DNA of 64,000 nucleotides. Origin: Natrinema versiforme (GTDB lineage Archaea > Halobacteriota > Halobacteria > Halobacteriales > Natrialbaceae). The stretch is from positions 992,001 to 1,056,000 of the forward strand of contig NZ_CP040330.1 of the NCBI RefSeq assembly GCF_005576615.1, read 5' to 3'. Of this stretch, positions 34,215-44,189 are shown piece by piece. The stretch's first letter is position 1; every line of letters begins with the position of its first letter. The translations under genes were made by a program, and so were the position numbers. Under the pieces are notes generated by a model. That model saw nothing but the letters and a program-made list of their open reading frames with translations, did no database searches and was not told the DNA's origin.

Positions 34215-35123
34215 TCAGTACGTCGACACCGCGATCGCGTCCCGCTCAGTGCTGACATCGGTCAGCGACGGGACCTGGGTCCCCGAGACGGAGACGACGC
34301 GCGACGAGACCGCGACGCCGGATCGGAGCGCCTGAGCGGCCGACTCGCCGCGCGCGTACGCGGCAAGGACGCCGGCCAACAGGGAGTCGCCAGCGCCGAC
34401 GGTATCGACCACGTCGACGTTCCTCGCAGGTGCGTGGAGATGTCGTTCCGGGGTCGCCATCACGGCGCCCTCATCACCGAGGGAGGCGACGACGCGCTCG
34501 AAACCGTCCGCCCGAAGGGCCTCGGCGGCCGCGAGCGCGTCCCGAACGCCGTCGATCCGGGTTCCCGTCGCCGCCGCGAGTTCCTCGAGGTTCGGTTTGC
34601 AGAGCCCATACTCCCCGTCAAGTTCCGAGAGCGTCGCGCCGTCGACGTCCACGACCGTCTCCCAGGGTCCGGCGTCGGCGAGCCGATCGATCGCGTCGGG
34701 GCCGACGCCCTTCGGGCGACTGCCGGCGATGACCACCGTCTCGGGGTCGTACTCGCGCAGTCGGTCACCGATCGTCTCGATCGCGACCCCCGAGACCCGC
34801 GGGCCGTTCTGGTTGATCTTGTACTCGCCGTCGGCCGTGAGGACGGTCGTGTTCAGCCGGGTCTCGCCTTCGATCTCGACGAAATCGGTCGCGATCCCGC
34901 CCGTCGACAGTTCGTCCCGGAGGAACCGCCCGAGCCGGCCGCCGGCCAGGCCGGTCGCGACGGTGTCGACACCGAGTGCCGTCAGGTACTTCGAGACGTT
35001 GATCCCCTTGCCGCCCGCGTCGTAGCGGTACTCGTCGGCGCGCGCGATCGCACCGTCGGCGAGCGCGTCCGGCAACTCGACCGTGTAGTCGACTGCCGGG
35101 TTGAGTGTGACGCTCGCGATCAT
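34215..35123 (-). CDS. pfkB: 1-phosphofructokinase
   Basis: A 302-residue PfkB/ribokinase-family sugar kinase. It opens MIASVTLNPAVDYTVEL and has YRYDAGGKGINVSKYLTALG (substrate binding) and VDTVGAGDSLLAGVLA (anion hole and catalytic Asp). NPAVDY and the KGINVSK form are typical of 1-phosphofructokinases. It converts fructose-1-P from the PTS to fructose-1,6-bisphosphate. The ATG at 35123 overlaps the glpR stop (ATGA), so both are one transcript; the longer frame upstream belongs inside glpR. Confidence 0.94.
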   Translation of the reverse strand: MIASVTLNPAVDYTVELPDALADGAIARADEYRYDAGGKGINVSKYLTALGVDTVATGLAGGRLGRFLRDELSTGGIATDFVEIEGETRLNTTVLTADGEYKINQNGPRVSGVAIETIGDRLREYDPETVVIAGSRPKGVGPDAIDRLADAGPWETVVDVDGATLSELDGEYGLCKPNLEELAAATGTRIDGVRDALAAAEALRADGFERVVASLGDEGAVMATPERHLHAPARNVDVVDTVGAGDSLLAGVLAAYARGESAAQALRSGVAVSSRVVSVSGTQVPSLTDVSTERDAIAVSTY

Positions 35124-35884
35124 CCAGCCTCCACCCCGACAGTCACGTCGGCCGCCGAACACGTCTCGGCGAGTTCACCGGTTGGTTCGGCGTCGGTCAC
35201 CAGCACGTCGACGTCCTCGAGGGTGGCGAACTGGGCGAAGCTCCGCTCTCCGAACTTGGTCTCGTCGGCGACGAGCACGACGCGCTCGGCGCTCTCGACC
35301 ATGAGTTGTTTCATACGGGCTTCGTCCTCGTTGGGGGTCGTCAGGTTCCCGTCGTCGGAGAGGGCGTTCGTTCCGAGAAAGAGGAGGTCGAAATTCGTTC
35401 GCTCCATGAACGCCTCCGCACTCGGGCCGACGAGCGCCCGCGTCCGGTGGCGAAGCGTCCCGCCAGTGAGCTTCACGTCGGTCGCCTCCTTCCCGAGTTC
35501 GAGCGCGAGCAGCGGGGAGTTGGTCACCGGAATGAAGGAGATGTCCGTCGGCACCTGCATCGCGACCTGCATCGTGGTCGTCCCCGAGTCGAAGAAGACG
35601 ACCTGACCGTCGTGAATCTCCGTCACCGCCCGCGAACCGATCGCGGCTTTCGCCTCGAGGTTCTGGACCTCCTTCTGTCCGTAGGTCTGCTCGCGGCCGA
35701 CCGCCGTCACCGGTACGGCCCCGCCGTGGGACCGCTCGATCAGTCGCTCGTCCTCTAGCTCGTCGAGGTCACGCCGAATCGTCGCCTTCGACACGCCGAG
35801 CTCGTCGGCGAGCGCGTCGACCGAGCAGCCGTCCCGATCCGAGACGAGTTCGACGATCTTCCGCTTCCGCTGTTCGGGTAACAT
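35120..35884 (-). CDS. glpR: DeoR/GlpR-family transcription regulator
   Basis: A 254-residue repressor-like protein. Residues 1-57 are a winged HTH (MLPEQRKRKIVELVSDRDGC, then LADELGVSKATIRRDLDELE), and the rest is the DeoR sugar-phosphate sensor domain with FFDSGTTTMQVA and TPNEDEARMKQLMVESAERV. In Haloferax volcanii the orthologue in the same gene order represses fructose and glucose kinase genes; sugar-phosphate sensing here is inferred. It is co-transcribed with pfkB. ATG 35884 is taken because the HTH begins directly there; the longer frame is spurious. Confidence 0.93.
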   Translation of the reverse strand: MLPEQRKRKIVELVSDRDGCSVDALADELGVSKATIRRDLDELEDERLIERSHGGAVPVTAVGREQTYGQKEVQNLEAKAAIGSRAVTEIHDGQVVFFDSGTTTMQVAMQVPTDISFIPVTNSPLLALELGKEATDVKLTGGTLRHRTRALVGPSAEAFMERTNFDLLFLGTNALSDDGNLTTPNEDEARMKQLMVESAERVVLVADETKFGERSFAQFATLEDVDVLVTDAEPTGELAETCSAADVTVGVEAG

Positions 35885-35918
35885 GGGGATCGTCTTCGAT
35901 ACCGTCTCGGGTCTGCAC

Positions 35919-35974
35919 GGTTTTATTTGTTTATGCCGATCTATGCGATCGTTTCTGTTTGCATAGAACGATCG
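35919..35974 (-). promoter_or_regulatory. glpR promoter with nested inverted repeats
   Basis: On the minus strand AAATAAAA (about 35920-35928) is a TATA candidate 36-44 nt before the glpR ATG. Directly upstream are CTATGC-N14-GCATAG (35941-35966) and, interleaved, CGATCGTT-N13-AACGATCG (35946-35974), both perfect. Position next to the TATA/BRE suggests autoregulation or activation. Confidence 0.45.
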
Positions 35975-36129
35975 TGGGACGGATCGCGTTCGCTCGTCGG
36001 CTACAGGCAGCGCGAAACGACGGCGGGCGAAAACGAAACGCGAACCTGGGCCGGTGCCGGACTCGAAAACAGACCTCGGAACCGGACCGAAAGCCGGCAC
36101 CGAAACTGAGCAGAACTCGCGCCGGGCGG

Positions 36130-37110
36130 TTACAGTCGGTCGATAATCGCTTCCGTCACGTCCTCGGTCGAGGCGTCGCCGCCCAGATCCGGCGTTCGCG
36201 GCCCGTCCTCGAGCGTCGCCTCGACGGCCTCGTGGACGCGGTCGCTCTCCGCGTCGTAGCCGAGGTACTCGAGGAGCATGGCGGCGGAGATGATCGTCGC
36301 GGCGGGATTCGCGATCCCTTCACCGGCGATGTCGGGCGCGGTACCGTGGACTGGTTCGAACAGCGCGCGATCGGGGCCGATGTTGGCCGAGGGCAGGAGA
36401 CCGAGACCGCCCACGAGCCCGGCCGCCAGATCCGAGAGTACGTCGCCCGCGAGGTTCGGACAGACGACGACATCGAACTGCTCGGGGTCGAGACAGACCC
36501 GCGTCGCGAAGGCGTCCATCAGCACCTCGTCGGTTTCGACGCCGTTCGTTTCGGCCACGTCGCGGACCGTATCGCGGAAGAGTCCGTCCGTCTCGCGCAT
36601 GACGTTCGCCTTGTGTGCGATGGTGAAGCCGTCGTGGTCGTCGCCGGAGACGTACTCGCAGGCGAAGTCGGCGAGTCGTTCGGAGGCCGACTCCGTGACG
36701 ACGCGGGTGAGCGTCGACACGTCCTGCGTGAGCCGATCCTCGTGGCCCGCGTAGACGCCCTCCGTATTCTCGCGGAGGAAGACCAGATCGGTCTCGGGCC
36801 GGACGGCGTCGATCCCCGGATACGCCTTCGCGGGGCGGACGTTGACGAACGAATCGACGGCCGTTCGGAGCGGCAGGATGACGTCCGCCGCCGTCTCGCC
36901 GGCCGCCCCGAACAGCGTCGCGTCGGCCGACGCCGCGAGGTCGTAGGTCTCTTGTGGCAGCGCCTCGCCCGTCTCTTCTTTCACGGCGTCGCCCGCGTCG
37001 GCTTCGACGAACTCGAAGTCGATCTCGAGGGCCTCGAGGACCGCGACCGCGGCGGGTGTCACTTCCTGTCCGATCCCGTCGCCCGGAATGACGGCGATTT
37101 CGTGAGTCAT
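36130..37110 (-). CDS. leuB: 3-isopropylmalate dehydrogenase
   Basis: A 326-residue isocitrate/isopropylmalate dehydrogenase family enzyme, NAD-dependent in the leucine pathway. It opens [20 protein letters not shown], has the substrate arginines in [18 protein letters not shown]-type and [20 protein letters not shown] motifs, and ends with the NAD-binding [15 protein letters not shown]. The cluster of leuC, leuD and leuA upstream supports LeuB over isocitrate dehydrogenase. The start is ATG 37110 (second Met), which begins the conserved strand directly. Confidence 0.93.
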   Translation of the reverse strand: MTHEIAVIPGDGIGQEVTPAAVAVLEALEIDFEFVEADAGDAVKEETGEALPQETYDLAASADATLFGAAGETAADVILPLRTAVDSFVNVRPAKAYPGIDAVRPETDLVFLRENTEGVYAGHEDRLTQDVSTLTRVVTESASERLADFACEYVSGDDHDGFTIAHKANVMRETDGLFRDTVRDVAETNGVETDEVLMDAFATRVCLDPEQFDVVVCPNLAGDVLSDLAAGLVGGLGLLPSANIGPDRALFEPVHGTAPDIAGEGIANPAATIISAAMLLEYLGYDAESDRVHEAVEATLEDGPRTPDLGGDASTEDVTEAIIDRL

Positions 37111-37171
37111 ACACACCCATCGACGTGGGCCCGAAAAGAGGGTATCGATACCGTCATCGCTCGCGTCCGAT

Positions 37172-38084
37172 TCAGGGGCTTCCGACGCCCGTCGAGAACC
37201 CTACCGCGTCGGCGATCGCACGGCGTTTGAGCAGCCCGAAGCCCGCGGCGACCAGCACGAAACCGGCGAGCGTCAGCGCGCTGATCGACTCGTCGAGTAA
37301 GACGATGCCGGCGATCGTCGCGACGATCGGTACCAGATAGCCGATCAGCGCCGCCTCGAACGCGCCGTGTTCCTCGAGGATCGCGAAGTAGATCATGAAC
37401 GCGATCGCGGTCGCGAAGACACCGAGGTAGAGCAGCGCCCCGACCGAGACGGGGCCGACGACATCGGCGCTGGGAACCTCGCCCGCGCCGAGGCTGACGG
37501 CGTGCAAGACGAGGCCGCCGACGAGCATCGACCAGCCGACCAGCGGCAACTGCTCCAGGGTCAGGCCGGCCCGCTGGATCAGGACGCCGCCGAGCGCGAC
37601 GCTACAGACCTGTCCGACGATGAGCAGTCTCGGGGCGGTGTCACCCGCGAGCAGGTTCCCCGGATCGGGCTGGACGATCAGGCCGACGCCGAGGAAGCCG
37701 ACCGCGGCACCGGCGGTGCCGAGCCCTGAGAGGCGCTCGCCCAGCAGGGGGATCGCCCACAGCGCGGTGATGACCGGCACCAGCCCCTGGAGGATCGCGG
37801 CGACACCGCTGGGGACCGTCTGCTGGCCGAGGAAGAGCAGGCCGTTGCCGGCGATGAGGAAGACGCCCCGCCCGCGACTGCCGCGAGGTCGTTCCGCGCG
37901 GTCGGCCGCCAGTCGTCGACCCGGACGCCCGCGGCGGCGAGCAACAGCAACGCCGCGATATCGTACCGAGCGGCGGCGAAGAGCAACGGCGGGAGCGACT
38001 CGAGACCGATAGAGATCGACGGAAAGGAAAGACCCACAGCACGGCCAGAGACAGAAACATCGCCACGTCGCGGTTCCGAGACAT
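37172..38084 (-). pseudogene. EamA (DMT-superfamily) permease, broken by two frameshifts
   Basis: Three overlapping frames together read as one EamA drug/metabolite permease of about 300 residues with ten membrane segments. The first begins MSRNRDVAMFLSLAVLW at 38084 and breaks at a CCC run at 38033-38035 (GGG in the gene); the middle reads LSFPSISIGLESLPPLLFAA and breaks at CCCC at 37866-37869; the last continues VFLIAGNGLLFLGQQTVPSG to the end at 37172. Each break is repaired by adding one G. Homopolymer sequencing error and true decay are both possible. It sits between leuD and leuB, as EamA genes near biosynthetic clusters sometimes do (export of amino acids is only a guess). Confidence 0.85.
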
Positions 38085-38273
38085 ACCCGACGTTACGGAC
38101 TGGCGCCGAAAGCGGTAGCGGTGCCGGCACGGGTCTCCCGCTTCCGGTATGATCGCGAATCGCTCGAATCCGACCGCTCGAGCGAGGACTGCGAGACGAA
38201 CGGCCGACTGCGATGTCTCTGGCGATAGGTCCAGTACAAGGGGAAAACGGCAATCTCGAAGGGGTCGAGCGAG

Positions 38274-38906
38274 TTATTCGGCTTCCGGAATCGCCGCGCC
38301 GTCGACGTACGGCAGCTCTCGAGCCTTCTCGCGGACTGCGCCGGCGTTGGACTTCATCAGCGCCGTCGTGTCCCAGACGCCGTCGACAAGCGCCTTGCGC
38401 TGGGCGTCGTCGACGGTGACGTCGATCGTCGTGTCGCCGTAGGTAACTTCCTCGGCCTCGACGTCGATGTCGATCTCGCCGTCGGGGTTCGCGTCGACCC
38501 AGTCCTGCAGGGTCTGAATCGTCTCGCTGTCGGCGGTCACGGTCGGAATACCGAGCGCCAGACAGTTGCCCGCGAAAATCTCGGCGAAGCTCTCGCCGAT
38601 GATCGCGTCGATCCCCCAGCGCATCAGGGCCTGGGGGGCGTGCTCGCGGGAGGAGCCACAGCCGAAGTTGCTGTTGACGACCATCACTGAGGAGTCCTGG
38701 AAGCGGTCCTCGTTGAACGGGTGCTCTTTCTGGTTGTCGTCGTCGAACCGCAGATCGAAGAACGCGAACTCGCCCAGTCCGTCGAAGGTGACGACCTTCA
38801 TGAACCGCGCGGGAATGATCTGGTCGGTGTCGATGTCGTTGCCCCGGATGGGGACGCCAGAGCCGGAGACGTAGTTAACTTCGGGAATCTCGACTTCGTC
38901 CGTCAT
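38274..38906 (-). CDS. leuD: 3-isopropylmalate dehydratase small subunit
   Basis: A 210-residue swivelling-domain subunit of isopropylmalate isomerase. The loop [15 protein letters not shown] carries the conserved Cys and substrate-binding residues, and [17 protein letters not shown] and [19 protein letters not shown] are family motifs. With LeuC it converts 2-isopropylmalate to 3-isopropylmalate. Its start overlaps the leuC stop by 4 nt (ATGA), so translation is coupled. Length is typical. Confidence 0.95.
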   Translation of the reverse strand: MTDEVEIPEVNYVSGSGVPIRGNDIDTDQIIPARFMKVVTFDGLGEFAFFDLRFDDDNQKEHPFNEDRFQDSSVMVVNSNFGCGSSREHAPQALMRWGIDAIIGESFAEIFAGNCLALGIPTVTADSETIQTLQDWVDANPDGEIDIDVEAEEVTYGDTTIDVTVDDAQRKALVDGVWDTTALMKSNAGAVREKARELPYVDGAAIPEAE

Positions 38907-40324
38907 GCGAGGTTCACCTCCTTCAGATCGCGCACGTCAGAGACTTCCCCGGTGATCGCTGCGGCGGCGACCATCCGCGGGTTCATCAGTACCGTGCGGC
39001 CGTCCTTCGACCCCTGTCGGCCGACGAAGTTCCGGTTCGAGGAGGAGGCACAGGCCTCGTCGCCCTCGAGTTGGTCCTCGTTCATGCCGAGACACATCGA
39101 ACAGCCGGCGTTGCGCCACTCGAAGCCGGCTTCCTCGAAGGTGTCTTTGAGTCCTTCCTCCTCGGCGGCTTTTTGGACGCGCTGGCTGCCGGGGACGACC
39201 ATCGCGCGAACGTCGTCGGCGACCTCGCGGCCCTCGACGATCCGGGCGGCGCGTCGCAGGTCCGGCAGGCGGGCGTTCGTACAGGACCCGAGGAAGGCCA
39301 CGTCGATGTTGTAGCCCTCCATCGTGTCGCCGGGCTCGACGCGCATGTGCTCCTGTGCGCGTCGGGCCGTGTCCTGTTTCTCGTCGGCGAGTGACTCCGG
39401 CTCCGGAATCGGGTCGGAGATGCCGATCCCCTGTCCCGGCGTGGTCCCCCACGTGACGACCGGCTCGAGTTCGTTCGCGTCGATGTGGACGACATCGTCG
39501 TACTCGGCGTCCTCGTCGCTCCGGATGGATTCCCAGTACGGCTTGAGTTTCTCGAACTTCTCCGGGTTCTCCTGGAAGTAGTCGGTCTCCGCGAGCCACT
39601 CGTAGGTGGTCTCGTCGGGGTTGACATAGCCCGCGCGAGCGCCGCCCTCGATGGACATGTTACAGATCGACATCCGGCCTTCCATCCCCAGCGACTCGAT
39701 GGCCTCGCCGGCGTACTCGTAGACGTAGCCGACGCCGCCCTCGGTGCCGAGTCGGCGGATGATCTCGAGGATGACGTCCTTCGCTTCGACGCCGTCGCCG
39801 AGTTCGCCGTCGACCTGGATTTTGCGGACCTTCTGTTTCTCCATGGCGATGGTGCCCGTCGCGAGCACGTCGCGGATCTGGGAGGTCCCGATCCCGAACG
39901 CGAGCGCGCCGAATGCGCCGTGCGTGGAGGTGTGGGAGTCGCCACAGACGATCGTCTTGCCGGGTTGGGTGATGCCCTGCTCCGGACCGATGACGTGGAC
40001 GATCCCCTGATCGCCCGTCGTCGGGTCCGAGAACTCGATGCCCGCGTCGCGGACGTTCGCCTCGAGTTCGGCCATCATCTCCTCGGCCGCGTCCTCCTTG
40101 TAGGGCCGGGACTGGTCGGCCGTCGGCACGATGTGGTCGACCGTCGCGTGGGTCAACTCGGGGTAGGCGACCTCGAGGTCGCGCTCGCGGAGCATCCCGA
40201 ACGCCTGCGGGCTGGTCACCTCGTGGATGAGGTGGAGTCCGACGAACAGCTGATCCTGTCCGGTCGGCAGTTGGGTTACTTTGTGTCGATCCCAGACCTT
40301 GTCGTATAGCGTGCCCTGACTCAT
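38903..40324 (-). CDS. leuC: 3-isopropylmalate dehydratase large subunit
   Basis: A 473-residue aconitase-superfamily subunit holding the [4Fe-4S] cluster. Cluster cysteines are visible in [14 protein letters not shown] and [33 protein letters not shown]-type residues ([20 protein letters not shown] region) and [19 protein letters not shown] bind substrate. It opens [16 protein letters not shown] as normal. It overlaps the preceding small ORF and leuD by 4 nt each, placing all in one operon. Confidence 0.95.
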   Translation of the reverse strand: MSQGTLYDKVWDRHKVTQLPTGQDQLFVGLHLIHEVTSPQAFGMLRERDLEVAYPELTHATVDHIVPTADQSRPYKEDAAEEMMAELEANVRDAGIEFSDPTTGDQGIVHVIGPEQGITQPGKTIVCGDSHTSTHGAFGALAFGIGTSQIRDVLATGTIAMEKQKVRKIQVDGELGDGVEAKDVILEIIRRLGTEGGVGYVYEYAGEAIESLGMEGRMSICNMSIEGGARAGYVNPDETTYEWLAETDYFQENPEKFEKLKPYWESIRSDEDAEYDDVVHIDANELEPVVTWGTTPGQGIGISDPIPEPESLADEKQDTARRAQEHMRVEPGDTMEGYNIDVAFLGSCTNARLPDLRRAARIVEGREVADDVRAMVVPGSQRVQKAAEEEGLKDTFEEAGFEWRNAGCSMCLGMNEDQLEGDEACASSSNRNFVGRQGSKDGRTVLMNPRMVAAAAITGEVSDVRDLKEVNLA

Positions 40325-40611
40325 TTCTCGTCTCCTACGGTGTCGCGCTCGACGCGGCGACCGTGTTCGGTGCCGCGCTCGAAGACGCGGTTGGCGTCGT
40401 CGGCCTGTTTCGGCGGCGTGTGGTCGACGCTACGCATCGTTTCGTCCGTCTCTGTGCGCCCGTTTTCGCTGGCTTCGGTCGCAGCCGACTCCCCGCCGTC
40501 GGCGACGACGGTCGGCCCGCGGCTGAACAGCCGACCGGCCGTCTCTCCCGTGTAGGGATTGGTGTGGCTGACGTCGGCCATCGTCTCCGTTGTGTCGTCG
40601 GTCTCGCTCAT
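40321..40611 (-). CDS. Small acidic protein between ilvC and leuC
   Basis: A 96-residue acidic, disordered-looking protein with two similar segments: [19 protein letters not shown] and [20 protein letters not shown], each a short Thr/Pro turn then an R-x-F-x-R-G end. This resembles a duplicated 25-residue motif. The ORF overlaps leuC by 4 nt and lies 9 nt after ilvC, so it is in the operon. Related small ORFs occur at this place in other haloarchaeal leucine clusters as I recall; function is unknown. A second in-frame ATG at residue 11 is an alternative start. Confidence 0.7.
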   Translation of the reverse strand: MSETDDTTETMADVSHTNPYTGETAGRLFSRGPTVVADGGESAATEASENGRTETDETMRSVDHTPPKQADDANRVFERGTEHGRRVERDTVGDEK

Positions 40612-40620
40612 GTGCTTTCG

Positions 40621-41673
40621 TTAGTCGTCCGCCTGCACCTGGACGGACTCGTCTTCGTCTTCACTCTCTTCCTCGGCCCACGCGAAGAGGTCGCGCAGTC
40701 GGCTGCCGACCTCCTCGATGTCGTGGTTCTGCTCGGCGTTCCGAAGCTGACTGTAGCTCGGCCGGCCGGCCTGGTTCTCGACGATCCACTCGCGCGTGAA
40801 CTCGCCGTTCTGGACCTCCTCGAGGACCTCTTCCATGTTCTCCCGAACCGACTCGTCGACGATCCGGTCGCCGCGGGTGAGACCGCCGTACTCGGCGGTG
40901 TCGGAGACGGAGTTCCACATCTCCATGTTCCCGCCTTCGTACATCAGGTCGACGATCAGTTTGAGCTCGTTGAGACACTCGAAGTAGGCGATTTCCGGCG
41001 AGTAGCCCGCGTCGACCAGCGTCTCGTAACCGTGTTTGACCAGCGAGGTGACGCCGCCACACAGCACCGCCTGCTCGCCGAAGAGGTCGGACTCGACCTC
41101 TTCCTGGAACGTCGTCTCGATGACGCCGGCGCGGGTACAGCCGATTCCCTTCGCGTACGCGAGGGCGCGCTCTTCGGCGTCGCCGGTCGTGTCCTGATAG
41201 ACCGCCAGCAGTCCGGGGGTCCCCTCGTCGTTCTCGTAGTTGCGGCGGACGAGGTGGCCCGGGCTCTTCGGCGCGACCATCGTCACGTCGACGCCCTCGG
41301 GGGGCTGAATCTGGTTGTAGTGGATGTTCAGGCCGTGGGCGAACTGCAGCGTGTCACCCTCCTCGAGGTTGGGTTCGATGGCGTTCTCGTAGACCGACGC
41401 CTGGACGGTGTCGGGCACGAGCACGGAGACGTAGGAGGCCTGTGCGACCGCGTCGGCGGGCGTCTCGACGGTCAGTCCGTCGGCCTCGGCGGCCGATCGC
41501 GAGGACGAACTCTCGCGCAGGCCGACGATCACGTCGACCCCGCTCTCGTGGAGGTTCAGTGCGTGGGCGTGGCCCTGGCTCCCGTAGCCCAGCACGGCCA
41601 CGGTCTCGTCGTCGAGCGTCGATACGTCTGCGTCGTCGTCGTAGTAGATGTCGGTGGTGAAGTCGTCAGTCAT
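40621..41673 (-). CDS. ilvC: Ketol-acid reductoisomerase
   Basis: A 350-residue class I KARI. The NADPH-binding [18 protein letters not shown] motif and the Ser/Arg-rich loop [15 protein letters not shown] are seen in the N-terminal half. Metal and substrate ligands fall in [20 protein letters not shown] and [20 protein letters not shown]. It converts acetolactate to dihydroxyisovalerate in valine, leucine and isoleucine synthesis. The last 20 residues are an acidic halophilic tail. It overlaps ilvN by 8 nt. Confidence 0.96.
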   Translation of the reverse strand: MTDDFTTDIYYDDDADVSTLDDETVAVLGYGSQGHAHALNLHESGVDVIVGLRESSSSRSAAEADGLTVETPADAVAQASYVSVLVPDTVQASVYENAIEPNLEEGDTLQFAHGLNIHYNQIQPPEGVDVTMVAPKSPGHLVRRNYENDEGTPGLLAVYQDTTGDAEERALAYAKGIGCTRAGVIETTFQEEVESDLFGEQAVLCGGVTSLVKHGYETLVDAGYSPEIAYFECLNELKLIVDLMYEGGNMEMWNSVSDTAEYGGLTRGDRIVDESVRENMEEVLEEVQNGEFTREWIVENQAGRPSYSQLRNAEQNHDIEEVGSRLRDLFAWAEEESEDEDESVQVQADD

Positions 41674-42328
41674 CGTCTGCTGGTGTGTATTGGTCGTCGT
41701 GGTTCGCCTCGTCGGCGGGCTGTGCTGTCGAACTGGGAGCGGCCGTTCGGTCCGTGCCGCGGGCCAGCGCCGTCGTCCCCGTCCGGGAGATCTCCCGAAT
41801 CCCGAACTGGCTGAAGGTGTCGATCGCGGCCTCGATCTTCTGACGCGCGCCGGTCACTTCGATCGTCGCCGTCTCCGGACTCGAGTCGACGGTCTTCCCG
41901 TCGTACATGTCCGCGACGGCGGCGACCTGATCGGGGCGCTCGGCGTCGACCTTGATCAGCGCCAGCTCCCGGCGCATCGCGTCGGGCTCGAGTTCCCGGA
42001 CCGAGATGACCGGCACGAGCTTGCGCAGCTGTTTCTCGATCTGGTCGATCCCCGGGTCGGGCTCCTCGACGACGATCGTGATCCGCGCGCGATCCTCGTC
42101 TTCTGTCGGGCCGACGGTCAGGCTCTCGATGTTGAACTGCCGCCTCGAGAACAGTCCCGAGACGTCCGAGAGCACGCCGGGTTCGTGTGTGACCAGCGCC
42201 GAGATGACGGTCCGGCGGGGCTCGTGGGTCGCTTCGACCTCGGGGTCGATGCGAATGCCCTGCTTGTTGCGCCGCCCCGTGGGGGACGGTCGCTCCTCGG
42301 GTTCAGGTCCCTCGAGTCCGCGTTTCAT
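41666..42328 (-). CDS. ilvN: Acetolactate synthase regulatory small subunit
   Basis: A 220-residue regulatory subunit. An ACT domain is seen in [20 protein letters not shown] and [18 protein letters not shown], followed by a second alpha/beta domain ([20 protein letters not shown]). It binds branched-chain amino acids and sets feedback control of IlvB. About 40 residues at the N-terminus and a Ser/Ala/Asp-rich tail are extra. The ATG at 42328 overlaps the ilvB stop (ATGA); the longer frame runs antiparallel-free inside ilvB and is a shadow. Confidence 0.93.
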   Translation of the reverse strand: MKRGLEGPEPEERPSPTGRRNKQGIRIDPEVEATHEPRRTVISALVTHEPGVLSDVSGLFSRRQFNIESLTVGPTEDEDRARITIVVEEPDPGIDQIEKQLRKLVPVISVRELEPDAMRRELALIKVDAERPDQVAAVADMYDGKTVDSSPETATIEVTGARQKIEAAIDTFSQFGIREISRTGTTALARGTDRTAAPSSTAQPADEANHDDQYTPADDD

Positions 42329-44136
42329 AGCTGGTCCTCCGTCAGTGCGAACTGACCGTTGTCGCCGCCACTGGGAACCATCGGGTAGACGTTGGCGTCG
42401 GGGTCGATGTGGACGTCGATCACCGACGGGCCGTCGTAGGAGATCGCCTCGTCGATCGTCTCGGCGACGTCGTCGTAGTCGTCGATCCGGAAGCCGCAAG
42501 CGCCGAATGCCTCGGCGAGCTTGTCGAACTCGGGCATCCAGCCGTAGTCCGACGCGGAGTGGCGGCCGTCGAAGAAAGCGTCCTGCCACTGGCGGACCAT
42601 GCCGATGTACTCGTTGTTGAGCACGGCGACGGTGATGTCGAGTTCCTCGCGGACGGCGACCGACAGCCCCTGCAGGGTCATCAGGAACGAGCCGTCGCCG
42701 TCGATACAGACGACCTCCTGATCGTCGTCGGCCGCGATCCGCGCGCCGATGGCCGATGGCAGCCCGTAGCCCATCGTCCCGAGACCGTGACTCGAGACCC
42801 ACGTGCGGGGCTCGGTGTAGGTCCAGTACTGGCAGGCCCACATCTGGTGTTGGCCGACGCCGGTGGTGACGATCGCGCGGTCGCTCGTGGCCTCGTCCAA
42901 GGCCTCGATGACGAACTCCGGCTGGACCGGTTCGTCTTCCGGCGCGTCGTAGGCCATCGAGTAGTCGGACTTCCACTGCTGGCACTGCGCGCGCCACTTC
43001 TTGGCTTCCGGCGACTCGTCGACGGCGTCGGACAGCTGCTCGACGACGGTTTCGGCGTCGCCGACCAGCGGGTAGTCCGCGTAGATGTTCTTCGAGATCT
43101 CCGCGGGGTCGATGTCGACGTGGATGAGCTCTGCCTCGGGCGCGAAGGTCTCGATCCCGCCGGTCAGTCGGTCGTCGAACCGGGTGCCGATGCCGATCAG
43201 CGTGTCGCAGTGGGTGATCGCCATGTTGGCGTAGCCGGTGCCGTGCATCCCCGCCATCTCGAGGGAGAGCTCGTGATCCTCGGGGAACGAGCCGATGCCG
43301 GGCATCGTGGTGATGACCGGGATCTCGTGCTCGATGGCGAACTCCCGGCAGGCCTCGCTGGCCTCGCCCTTGATGACGCCGCCGCCGAGCAGCAAGACGG
43401 GTCGGTCGGCGTTCTCGATCCGCTCGGCCGCGGCCGCGACGATCTCCTCGTCGGCCCGCTCTTGGACCTCGTAGGTGTCGGGCACCTTCGGCGCGTCCGG
43501 CTCGCGGTCGGTCTCGCCGTTCGTGATGTCTTTCGGCAGGTCGACCAGCGTCGGCCCCGGTCGACCCTCGCGGGCGAGTGCGAACGCCTCGCTGACGTCG
43601 CTCCCGACGTGATCCGAGTCGCTCGAGAAGGTGTTTTCCTTCGTGACCGGGGTCGTGACGCCGGTGGTGTCGGTCTCCTGGAACGCGTCGTTGCCGACGA
43701 ACTCCGTCGGAACCTGCCCGGTTAGCGCGAGCAGCGGGTCCGAGTCCATGTCGGCGTCGGCGATGCCGGTGACCAGATTGGTCGCGCCCGGCCCCGACGT
43801 TGCCAGACAGACGCCCGGCTCGCCCGAGACGATGCCGTAGGCGTCGGCCGCGTGGGCCGCGCCCTGCTCGTGGGCCATCGTCACGTGGTAGATGTCCGAG
43901 TCGTAGAGCGCGTCGTAGACGGGCATGATCGCCCCGCCTTGCACGCCGAAGGCGTACTCGACGCCCGCGTTCTCGAGTGCGCGCACGACGGATTCGGCAC
44001 CCGTCGTGACGGGATCGGTCGTGGTCTCGGACTCGGTCGACGCGTCGGTGGCCGCGTCGGGCGCGGCGCTGTCGGTGATTTGGTCGTCGTCCTGTTCGTC
44101 GTCCGCTGGCGTGACCTTTGCTGCGCGTTCGCTCAT
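42325..44136 (-). CDS. ilvB: Acetolactate synthase large (catalytic) subunit
   Basis: A 603-residue ThDP enzyme that makes acetolactate from two pyruvates. The catalytic Glu is in AHEQGAAHAADAYGIVSGE, FAD-binding residues in GIGTRFDDRLTGGIETF, and the ThDP/Mg motif is CIDGDGSFLMTLQGLSVAV. An acidic N-terminal extension of about 45 residues (DDEQDDDQITDSAAPDAATD) precedes the catalytic fold. It starts an operon ilvB-ilvN-ilvC and is preceded by an 18-codon ORF that overlaps its start (44133-44189). Confidence 0.96.
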   Translation of the reverse strand: MSERAAKVTPADDEQDDDQITDSAAPDAATDASTESETTTDPVTTGAESVVRALENAGVEYAFGVQGGAIMPVYDALYDSDIYHVTMAHEQGAAHAADAYGIVSGEPGVCLATSGPGATNLVTGIADADMDSDPLLALTGQVPTEFVGNDAFQETDTTGVTTPVTKENTFSSDSDHVGSDVSEAFALAREGRPGPTLVDLPKDITNGETDREPDAPKVPDTYEVQERADEEIVAAAAERIENADRPVLLLGGGVIKGEASEACREFAIEHEIPVITTMPGIGSFPEDHELSLEMAGMHGTGYANMAITHCDTLIGIGTRFDDRLTGGIETFAPEAELIHVDIDPAEISKNIYADYPLVGDAETVVEQLSDAVDESPEAKKWRAQCQQWKSDYSMAYDAPEDEPVQPEFVIEALDEATSDRAIVTTGVGQHQMWACQYWTYTEPRTWVSSHGLGTMGYGLPSAIGARIAADDDQEVVCIDGDGSFLMTLQGLSVAVREELDITVAVLNNEYIGMVRQWQDAFFDGRHSASDYGWMPEFDKLAEAFGACGFRIDDYDDVAETIDEAISYDGPSVIDVHIDPDANVYPMVPSGGDNGQFALTEDQL

Positions 44137-44189
44137 CGGTTGTCTCCCGCCGTTTGCAGGCGATCGGGTGGTGTACGGTAGTATGTCAT
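44133..44189 (-). CDS. 18-codon upstream ORF overlapping the ilvB start (candidate)
   Basis: MTYYRTPPDRLQTAGDNR, whose TGA overlaps the ilvB ATG (ATGA). Its own ATG lies within the untranslated region, so ribosomes finishing it could start on ilvB. It is not rich in Ile, Leu or Val, so a classic attenuation peptide is not indicated. It may be chance. Confidence 0.3.
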   Translation of the reverse strand: MTYYRTPPDRLQTAGDNR

